Of a DNA stretch of 5,467 nucleotides, positions 1 to 3,994 are shown one piece after another; position 1 is the stretch's first letter, and every line of letters starts with the position of its first letter. The DNA lies in contig CAMVJF010000125.1 in NCBI GenBank assembly GCA_947167725.1, forward strand, positions 1 to 5,467, in the 5' to 3' direction. This DNA comes from an uncultured Clostridia bacterium. GTDB lineage: Bacteria; Bacillota; Clostridia; Oscillospirales; Oscillospiraceae. The notes beneath the pieces were generated by a model. It was not told the origin of the DNA, searched no databases, and saw only the letters and a program-made list of their open reading frames with translations. Made by a program: the position numbers and the translations under genes.

Positions 1-66
1 GAGTGGGGCTTCTCCAACAAGATGCTCGACCTCACCCGTCACATCGACAAGGTCCGCAAGGCGTAA
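1..66 (+). CDS. C-terminal end of an unidentified protein (5' end outside window)
   Basis: Frame 1 is open from the first base to a TAA at 64-66 and encodes 21 residues, beginning EWGFSNKMLD and ending HIDKVRKA. The tail is polar and basic, as expected for a soluble protein. A strong plus-strand terminator starts about 20 bases after the stop, which supports this being a genuine gene end. The fragment is too short for me to assign a family. Confidence is for the existence of the gene end, not for any function. Confidence 0.6.
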   Translation, partial: EWGFSNKMLDLTRHIDKVRKA

Positions 67-87
67 GCCACAAGGCAGCATAGCTTC

Positions 88-122
88 AACAGCCCGTTCC
101 GAAGGCGGAACGGGCTGTTTTT
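88..122 (+). terminator. Intrinsic terminator of the left-edge gene
   Basis: Arms 88-101 and 106-119 pair perfectly (core ACAGCCCGTTCCG with CGGAACGGGCTGT) around a 4-base AAGG loop, and a T-run follows at 118-122. The T-run is on the plus strand, so it serves the gene ending at 66. On the minus strand no good U-tract follows, so it is a poor terminator for the converging transposase gene. The same 13-base arms recur at 1828-1857. Confidence 0.88.
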
Positions 123-130
123 ACGCCGTC

Positions 131-655
131 TTATTCCGTAAAATAGCGGTCCTCCGCCCATTTCGCTGGGTTGTTTTCGACATAGTCCCATATTGCCCGG
201 TAGTCGTCCTCGTTGCGGATCACGTGCTCGTAGTATCCTCGCTGCCAAACATCAAGGTCAGGATACGTTTGATGTATTTGTTTGCTGCAGTTCATTTTCA
301 GAAAGCCGATTGCCTTTGACAGAAGAGATCGCGTTTCCCTCTCCCGCAGGGGCGCTTCACGAAGCGCCCGTTCCGCCTCAATGCGCAGCAGCAGGTGGAT
401 GTGATTAGGCATGATGACATACTTGTCCACGATCAGATCCGGATAGCGATCGGGGAGAAAACCTATGGTTTCCCGAACGATTTGGCCGAACGCTGTTAAT
501 CGGACGGTAACGGCGGGCGCTTCGTGAAGCGCCCCTACGGCGATATCGGACAATATACAGCGCCGATCATGGGTGCAGATGGTTACGAAATACGCGCCGG
601 GGGTGGAATAATCGTATCTCGGCAGACGAATTTGTTTCCGTTTCGGCAATTCCAT
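131..655 (-). CDS. REP-associated tyrosine transposase (RAYT, Y1/HUH family)
   Basis: A 174-residue single-strand DNA transposase of the IS200/IS605-related Y1 superfamily. In known members a tyrosine attacks one strand of REP hairpin DNA, with metal held by the HUH histidines. Visible hallmarks are the N-terminal MELPKRKQIRLPRYDYSTPG and YFVTICTHDR segments, the HUH motif in MPNHIHLLL (His85, His87), VWQRGYYEHVIRNEDDYRAIW, and DYVENNPAKW, where Tyr158 with Asn162 matches the YxxxN catalytic motif of E. coli RAYT (Tyr115 there). The length is normal and the reading frame intact. The start is supported by GGAGG at 664-668 (minus strand), 8 bases upstream. Two palindromic repeats sit inside the gene and encode GALHEAP (residues 41-47) and RALREAP (96-102), both in loops that vary between family members. 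No transposon passenger gene is seen. RAYTs are usually single-copy domesticated genes rather than insertion sequences, and that probably applies here. Confidence 0.93.
   Translation of the reverse strand: MELPKRKQIRLPRYDYSTPGAYFVTICTHDRRCILSDIAVGALHEAPAVTVRLTAFGQIVRETIGFLPDRYPDLIVDKYVIMPNHIHLLLRIEAERALREAPLRERETRSLLSKAIGFLKMNCSKQIHQTYPDLDVWQRGYYEHVIRNEDDYRAIWDYVENNPAKWAEDRYFTE
346..370 (+). repeat. REP-like palindrome, copy 1, inside the RAYT coding sequence
   Basis: Foot GCAG (346-349) followed at once by the perfect palindrome GGGCGCTTC-AC-GAAGCGCCC (350-369) and a G. Copies 2 and 3 have GTAG at the foot, so this copy has one changed foot base. It is in frame within the minus-strand transposase, where it reads RALREAP. 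It is oriented opposite to the gene. Confidence 0.85.
513..538 (-). repeat. REP-like palindrome, copy 2, inside the RAYT coding sequence
   Basis: Read on the minus strand it is GTAG (535-538) followed by the same 20-base palindrome (515-534) and CG. It is oriented with the transposase gene, lies in frame, and encodes VGALHEAP just after the SDI segment. Apart from the reversed orientation, the core is identical to copies 1 and 3. Confidence 0.88.
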
Positions 656-677
656 CGCAGCGTCCTCCGTTTTCCTC

Positions 678-702
678 GTAGGGGCGCTTCACGAAGCGCC
701 CG
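678..702 (+). repeat. REP-like palindrome, copy 3, in the RAYT leader
   Basis: GTAG (678-681) plus the identical palindrome (682-701) and a G. It lies 23 bases upstream of the transposase start codon, just before its ribosome binding site and just after the predicted transcription start. It would therefore form a hairpin at the extreme 5' end of the transposase mRNA. Confidence 0.88.
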
Positions 703-710
703 TTGTCCGT

Positions 711-739
711 ATCATACCACAGAAAGCGATAAACGAACA
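711..739 (-). promoter_or_regulatory. Possible extended -10 promoter for the RAYT gene
   Basis: On the minus strand a TATGAT -10 box (711-716) is preceded directly by TGG (717-719), fitting the TGn extended -10 pattern. The -35 position, TGTTCG at 734-739 with 17-base spacing, matches the consensus poorly. Transcription would start near 704, just before REP copy 3. Judged from hexamer similarity only. Confidence 0.45.
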
Positions 740-740
740 G

Positions 741-781
741 GATGATGGAGAGAAAACACACATCTCTCCATCATCTTTTTT
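741..781 (+). terminator. Plus-strand intrinsic terminator with no obvious upstream gene
   Basis: Perfect 12-base arms GATGATGGAGAG (741-752) and CTCTCCATCATC (764-775) enclose an 11-base loop and are followed by six Ts (776-781). There is no credible plus-strand gene between the terminator at 88-122 and here. It could insulate the promoter at 805 from antisense transcription through the transposase, or be a relic of a gene displaced by the transposase region. Confidence 0.75.
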
Positions 782-804
782 ACATCTTCGAAGAGGAAAA
801 GCGA

Positions 805-833
805 TTGTTTTCTGCTTGACGCTGTGATAGAAT
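805..833 (+). promoter_or_regulatory. Sigma-A-type promoter for the structured RNA and SHOCT gene
   Basis: TTGTTT (805-810), a 17-base spacer and TAGAAT (828-833). The -10 box is one base from consensus and the -35 keeps the TTG. The expected start, about 7 bases downstream, falls at 840, exactly the first base of the 13-bp closing stem of the structured RNA. That agreement is the best support. Confidence 0.6.
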
Positions 834-839
834 ACTAAT

Positions 840-1006
840 GCTACACAAATCTAATACATGATACCTATATTTGGGTGGGTTTTTACCTTTCGGTAAAAAC
901 GCATCCTCTTTCCCCATCCTTTTATAGGTATCGGAGATTTGTGTAGCGACAAATGAGGCTCTGCGTTTTTCGTGCGTAGTCTCATTTGGGGCTACGCACT
1001 TTTTAT
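840..1006 (+). ncRNA. Candidate structured RNA (leader attenuator or independent sRNA)
   Basis: A nested rod is visible. P1 pairs 840-852 (GCTACACAAATCT) with 935-947, 13 perfect pairs. After an asymmetric internal loop (853-859 versus 933-934), P2 pairs 860-869 (GATACCTATA) with 923-932, 10 perfect pairs. Inside, GTTTTTACC (879-887) pairs with GGTAAAAAC (892-900). GGGTG (873-877) can pair with CATCC (902-906), or alternatively GGGTGGG (873-879) with CCCATCC (913-919). A hairpin CAAATGAG (950-957)/CTCATTTG (981-988) overlaps and excludes the terminator at 972-1004. The predicted promoter starts the RNA at P1. I do not recognise it: it lacks T-box, TPP, FMN and cobalamin signature motifs and does not fit 6S RNA well. 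With no second promoter before the gene at 1056, a regulatory leader is the favoured reading. A roughly 165-nt free RNA is the alternative. Confidence 0.65.
972..1006 (+). terminator. Intrinsic terminator at the end of the structured RNA
   Basis: GTGCGTAG (972-979) pairs perfectly with CTACGCAC (992-999). The stem can extend inwards through G-U and C-G pairs to a loop at 984-987. A T-rich tail follows (1000-1004, then ATT). The left arm and loop are shared with the competing 950-988 hairpin, so only one of the two can form at a time. It ends about 35 bases before the ribosome binding site of the next gene. Confidence 0.75.
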
Positions 1007-1055
1007 TCCCGAAAATGCGTGGTGAGAAATAAGAAATGAAAGAGAGGTAATGGGA

Positions 1056-1715
1056 ATGGAAGAAAAAGTATTAGCAAAAGGCACATCAGTGATGACGAAC
1101 CTCAAAGCATTTATCTTTGGCATCTTCGGGCTTACTGCTGTTTCTTGGGTTATCGCACTGATAACGAAATCTCGGGTTAATAAACTTTGGGATATGCGTA
1201 ATGAAATAAGAAATGATTTCTCACAGAGAGCAGAACTTGAGCGTCTTGAAGCGCTTGCGTCATCTCAAACAAGCACAATGAGAGCACTTGCATTTTTGTC
1301 TCTTTTCCTATTAGTTGTTTCGGTTATCTTGCTGATAGTTTATTTGTGGTGTTCCAAAACAAGCATTACAATAACAAACAAGCGTGTATATGGAACAGCG
1401 GCATTTGGAAAACAGGTTGATTTGCCGATGGATAGCATTTCCGCTGTTGGTAAAAGCTTTCTTAAAAGTATTGCAGTATCTACTTCATCAGGGACGATTA
1501 AGTTTGCTGGAATAAAAGAGAGGGACGAGGTTTATAAAGCAATAACAGAGCAAACAATGGAGCGTCAAAACAAGGCGGTATCGACAACGACTATCAAGCA
1601 GGAAATCCAGCAAAGCAACGCTGACGAATTAGGAAAGTTCAAAGACTTGCTCGATAAAGGCATCATTACACAGGAAGAATTTGATGCAAAGAAAAAACAG
1701 CTTTTGGGACTGTAA
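1056..1715 (+). CDS. Two-pass membrane protein with PH-like domain and SHOCT motif
   Basis: A 219-residue protein of unknown function. The start at 1056 is preferred over the in-frame ATG at 1050 because AGAGAGG (1041-1047) is 8 bases from 1056 but only 2 from 1050. Counting from 1050, there is a short polar N-terminus and then a hydrophobic segment at about 20-39. A charged, probably helical linker (41-76) follows, then a second hydrophobic segment at about 78-101. Residues 102-170 (SITITNKRVYG, later SSGTIKFAGIKERDEVYKAI) look like a bacterial PH-type beta domain. The C-terminus (192-221, ELGKFKDLLDKGIITQEEFD) is a clear SHOCT motif, a short helical hairpin often found at the ends of membrane or phage-associated proteins. 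The gene is clearly AT-richer than its neighbours, suggesting acquisition. Expression probably depends on read-through of the structured RNA upstream. Confidence 0.85.
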   Translation: MEEKVLAKGTSVMTNLKAFIFGIFGLTAVSWVIALITKSRVNKLWDMRNEIRNDFSQRAELERLEALASSQTSTMRALAFLSLFLLVVSVILLIVYLWCSKTSITITNKRVYGTAAFGKQVDLPMDSISAVGKSFLKSIAVSTSSGTIKFAGIKERDEVYKAITEQTMERQNKAVSTTTIKQEIQQSNADELGKFKDLLDKGIITQEEFDAKKKQLLGL

Positions 1716-1725
1716 AATAGCAATC

Positions 1726-1756
1726 GGCAGGGAGCAAATCGCCCCCTGCCTGTTCT
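1726..1756 (+). terminator. Weak terminator after the SHOCT gene
   Basis: Ten-base arms GGCAGGGAGC (1726-1735) and GCCCCCTGCC (1741-1750) pair with one A-C mismatch around AAATC. The tail is only TGTTCTT, a poor T-run. It starts 10 bases after the stop codon, which supports its role despite the weak tail. Confidence 0.5.
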
Positions 1757-1822
1757 TCATCTCTCCAAGAGTTCAATGTATTTATAAGCCGTCGTGCGGC
1801 TGACGCACGACGCGCAAAAAAC
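1757..1822 (-). pseudogene. Possible C-terminal remnant of a recombinase-like protein
   Basis: The minus strand encodes VFCASC followed by VSRTTAYKYIELLER and a TGA stop at 1757-1759. The VSRTTxYKYIxLLE pattern resembles a C-terminal helix-turn-helix of serine recombinases or resolvases. Nothing upstream in frame looks coding, because the frame runs straight into the terminator at 1822-1863. A 9-bp hairpin (1790-1798 with 1804-1812) falls within the stretch and may be the real reason for its sequence. It is too short to be sure. Confidence 0.3.
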
Positions 1823-1863
1823 AAACGACAGCCCGTTCCGAACGCGGAACGGGCTGTCGTTTG
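1816..1863 (-). terminator. Strong minus-strand terminator of the nitroreductase gene
   Basis: A perfect 19-bp stem pairs 1822-1840 with 1845-1863 around a 4-base AACG loop. On the minus strand six Ts follow (plus-strand A-run 1816-1821). It lies about 38 bases beyond the nitroreductase stop codon. The inner 13 bp are identical to the terminator at 88-122. Confidence 0.88.
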
Positions 1864-1900
1864 CTGCGTTACCTATGAGACGCGGCCTCCCTGCCGCGCC

Positions 1901-2716
1901 TCACGCGAGGGTGTAGGTCGCGATATACTCCGTGTCGGCGGGCGCGGCGAGCGCGGGGGCCTCGAGCGAGAAGCGCGGGGCGAGGCCGAGCTCTTCAGCG
2001 CAGAGCGCGAAGTGGCACAGCGCGATGCCGAGGTCGACCTTCTGCAGATCGCCCGCCGCCGCGCTGACGTAGCCGCGCGCGTGCCGGACGAAGAAGTGTA
2101 CGCTCCGGCCCTGCCGGACCATGCGCCAGGGCTGGCGGTTGACGGCCGAGGGCGCGAGCAGCACGGCGCGCAGCGGCGCGGCCAGATCGCCCGCCTCCGC
2201 CTCCGTCAGGGCTTTGGAAAAATCGCCGTCGAAGCAGAGCGCCGAGAAGTCCTCGCGCCAGTCGGCCCGGACGCCGCGGCGCATGACCGTCTCGCGCAGG
2301 CTCATCTTCGCCGCCGGGCGGCCCAGCGGACTGACGCAGGGCATGCGCTCGCCCTCGCGGAGCTCCATCGCGCGTCCGAAGACCGCGCGGTCCATCGTCC
2401 CGCCGATCCAGGTCGTGCCGAGACCGAGCGAATGCGCGTAGAGCACCAGCGTTTCAAAGGAGTAGCCGAAGGCCTCCTCCATGTGAGGCGCGGCTTTGAT
2501 CTTCGCGCCAAGATACCAGCGCTCGCCGGTGATCACCGGGCTCGAAAGGCCGTGCTCCGCCGCATCCAGCAGCCGGAACTCCACGCCCAGCCCCCAGGGG
2601 TTCTCGATCGCCGCGGCGAAGGCGAGCAGCTTTTCCTTTTCCTCCGCGTTCGGCGCGGTGCCGTCAAAGCTCCGCACGCTGCGCCGCGCGCGGGCCAGAT
2701 CCATGATGCGTTCCAT
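1901..2716 (-). CDS. Nitroreductase-family flavoprotein
   Basis: A 271-residue protein of the nitroreductase fold, probably FMN-binding and NAD(P)H-dependent, resembling the putative TM1586-type nitroreductase group. The N-terminus (MERIMDLARARRSVRSFDG) carries the RRSVRSF motif that contacts FMN phosphate in this superfamily. SFETLVLYAHSLGLGTTWIGG (about 86-106) matches the central helix and glycine-rich segment, and LLAPSAVNRQPWRM (about 187-200) is the S-x-N-x-QPW motif typical of the fold. The substrate is unknown: reduction of nitroaromatics or quinones is possible, but family members are diverse. The start is supported by AAAGGAGG on the minus strand 6 bases upstream. A good minus-strand promoter (2764-2792) and a strong terminator (1816-1863) suggest a single-gene transcript. 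It is divergent from msrA, so a shared oxidative or electrophile-stress role is plausible but inferred. Confidence 0.85.
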   Translation of the reverse strand: MERIMDLARARRSVRSFDGTAPNAEEKEKLLAFAAAIENPWGLGVEFRLLDAAEHGLSSPVITGERWYLGAKIKAAPHMEEAFGYSFETLVLYAHSLGLGTTWIGGTMDRAVFGRAMELREGERMPCVSPLGRPAAKMSLRETVMRRGVRADWREDFSALCFDGDFSKALTEAEAGDLAAPLRAVLLAPSAVNRQPWRMVRQGRSVHFFVRHARGYVSAAAGDLQKVDLGIALCHFALCAEELGLAPRFSLEAPALAAPADTEYIATYTLA

Positions 2717-2736
2717 AGAGCGCCTCCTTTTTGTGG

Positions 2737-2765
2737 TTTACAAACGGGTCCGTCTTTGGTATGAT
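2737..2765 (+). promoter_or_regulatory. Promoter of the msrA-hydrolase-SDR operon
   Basis: TTTACA (2737-2742), a 17-base spacer and TATGAT (2760-2765); each hexamer is one base from consensus. The predicted start is near 2772, leaving a leader of about 54 bases before msrA. The -10 box overlaps the -10 box of the divergent promoter by two bases (2764-2765). Confidence 0.65.
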
Positions 2766-2792
2766 TTTATCGGAATACCGTGTCAAAGTCAA
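2764..2792 (-). promoter_or_regulatory. Promoter of the nitroreductase gene
   Basis: On the minus strand TTGACT (2787-2792), a 17-base spacer and TAAAAT (2764-2769) form a near-consensus sigma-A promoter. The predicted start is near 2757, about 40 bases before the start codon. A short inverted repeat GGTAT (2758-2762)/ATACC (2775-2779) spans both -10 boxes and could be an operator, although 5-base arms are weak evidence. Confidence 0.7.
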
Positions 2793-2825
2793 GGAATCGG
2801 AAACGATGCGAAGGAGGTCTGAACG

Positions 2826-3320
2826 ATGAAAAAAATCTGTCTCGCGGGCGGCTGCTTCTGGGGCATGCAGAAGTTTTTCGACCAGTTTGAGGGCGTTTTG
2901 AATACCGCTGTCGGCTACGCCAACGGCCCGGACAAGGCGCCGAGCTATGAGGACGTCTGCAACTCGGTCGGCCATGCCGAGGCCGTGATGATCGAATACG
3001 ACGAGGACGTGCTCTCGCTGGAGAATCTGCTCGCCTATTATTTCATGGTCATCGACCCGGTGAGCGTGAACCGGCAGGGCGAGGACGAGGGCCTGCAGTA
3101 CCGCACGGGCGTCTTCTACCTCGACGAGGAGGACCTCGGCGCGATCCGCGTCGCCTTCGCACACGTACAGGAGAGTATCAGCGAGCCGCTCGCCGTACTC
3201 TGCGAGCCGCTGGAGAACTTTTTCCCGGCCGAGGAGTACCACCAGAAGTATCTGGAGAAAAACCCGGGCGGCTACTGCCATATCCCGCAGCACTTCTTTG
3301 AATTGGAGGAAAAGCTATGA
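2826..3320 (+). CDS. msrA: Peptide methionine-S-sulfoxide reductase MsrA
   Basis: A 164-residue cytoplasmic repair enzyme that reduces the S-epimer of methionine sulfoxide in proteins and free methionine, normally recycled by thioredoxin. The GCFWG motif is at 9-13 with catalytic Cys10 encoded by TGC, so it is not a selenocysteine form. Also visible are GHAEAV (49-54), DPVSVNRQGEDEGLQYRTGVFY (77-98) and NFFPAEEYHQKYLEKNPGGYCHI (131-153). Cys151 in GYCHI is the likely resolving cysteine. The length is typical of the short Firmicute form with no MsrB domain fused. AAGGAGG at 2811-2817 lies 8 bases before the start. It is the first gene of a three-gene operon, and its stop overlaps the next start in ATGA (3317-3320). 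Confidence 0.96.
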   Translation: MKKICLAGGCFWGMQKFFDQFEGVLNTAVGYANGPDKAPSYEDVCNSVGHAEAVMIEYDEDVLSLENLLAYYFMVIDPVSVNRQGEDEGLQYRTGVFYLDEEDLGAIRVAFAHVQESISEPLAVLCEPLENFFPAEEYHQKYLEKNPGGYCHIPQHFFELEEKL

Positions 3321-3994
3321 TTGCAAAGGTCAACGGCATCGAGCTGTTTTATGAAAAGAGCGGCGCGGGCCGCCCGCTCGTGATGGTCCACGGCAACGGC
3401 GAGGACCATACGATCTTTGACGAGGCCGTGCGCGAGCTGCGCGCGGAGTACTGCTGCTACCGCGTCGACTCGCGCTGCCACGGCGCGAGCACCGACACGC
3501 CGGAGCTGCACTACCGCGACATGGCCGCGGACATGCTCGCCTTCCTCGAGGCGCTCGATCTGCGCGACGCGATCTTCTACGGCTTCTCCGACGGCGGCAT
3601 CATCGGGCTGATGGCAGCGGCGCGCTGCGATCGCATCACGACGCTGATCGTCAGCGGCGCGAACACCTCGCCCAAGGCCGTGAAATGGTGGCTGCGGCCG
3701 CTCATCGCGCTCGGCAATGTCTTCGCAAAGGACAAGAAGCTCAAGCTCATGCTCAACGAGCCGGATATCACCGACGACGAGCTGCACGCCATCCGCGCCG
3801 ACACGCTCGTGCTCGCGGGCAGCGGCGATCTGATCCCGGAAAAGGAGACGCGCCATATCGCCGATACGATCCCCGGCGCGGAACTGCAGATCCTCAAGGG
3901 CGAGGACCACGGCTCCTATATCGTCCACAGCGCGAAGATCGCTTCGCTGATCCGCGGCTTTGCCCGCACGACCGTATTGGAGGAAAAGAAATGA
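3317..3994 (+). CDS. Alpha/beta hydrolase
   Basis: A 225-residue cytoplasmic hydrolase of unknown substrate. The beta-strand and HGNG segment (25-28) forms the oxyanion-hole region. Ser91 in the nucleophile elbow GFSDG (89-93), Asp171 in AGSGDLI and His198 in GEDHGSY give a full Ser-Asp-His triad in the correct order. The region between about 115 and 160 forms a short cap. There is no signal peptide. The start ATG overlaps the msrA stop, and GGAGG at 3305-3309 lies 7 bases upstream, inside the msrA coding end, so translation is probably coupled. Esterase, lactonase or haloperoxidase-like activity cannot be told apart from sequence alone. Confidence 0.9.
   Translation: MIAKVNGIELFYEKSGAGRPLVMVHGNGEDHTIFDEAVRELRAEYCCYRVDSRCHGASTDTPELHYRDMAADMLAFLEALDLRDAIFYGFSDGGIIGLMAAARCDRITTLIVSGANTSPKAVKWWLRPLIALGNVFAKDKKLKLMLNEPDITDDELHAIRADTLVLAGSGDLIPEKETRHIADTIPGAELQILKGEDHGSYIVHSAKIASLIRGFARTTVLEEKK

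Noticed and set aside
346..702. CRISPR array from the three repeated palindromes
   Set aside because: Spacing is unequal (about 165 and 140 bases), orientation alternates, and two copies are inside a protein-coding gene.
858..896. A 12-codon open frame (MIPIFGWVFTFR) inside the structured RNA as a leader peptide
   Set aside because: There is no ribosome binding site before the ATG, no run of one amino-acid codon, and the stretch is fully accounted for by RNA stems.
840..1006. 6S RNA, T-box leader or a common riboswitch
   Set aside because: The rod is only about 108 nt, lacks a typical large central bubble, and is followed by a separate terminator, unlike 6S. The GGGTGG stretch is not followed by the T-box ACCGCG, and no TPP, FMN or cobalamin core motif is visible.
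1050..1055. ATG at 1050 as the start of the SHOCT protein
   Set aside because: The ribosome binding site at 1041-1047 is only 2 bases away, whereas the ATG at 1056 has the proper 8-base spacing.
2012..2764. A long plus-strand open frame (250 codons) opposite the nitroreductase
   Set aside because: It is Arg/Ala/His-rich with no recognisable domain. It is a GC-rich shadow of the minus-strand gene, which has family motifs, a ribosome binding site, a promoter and a terminator.
3272..3928. Minus-strand open frame opposite the alpha/beta hydrolase
   Set aside because: Low-complexity Arg/Ala/Val/Asp content typical of antisense shadows. The plus-strand hydrolase has a complete catalytic triad.
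3685..3990. Longer N-terminus for the SDR gene
   Set aside because: The frame is open but encodes Arg/His/Ala-rich non-protein-like sequence overlapping the hydrolase. The ATG at 3991 has a ribosome binding site and starts the SDR fold directly.
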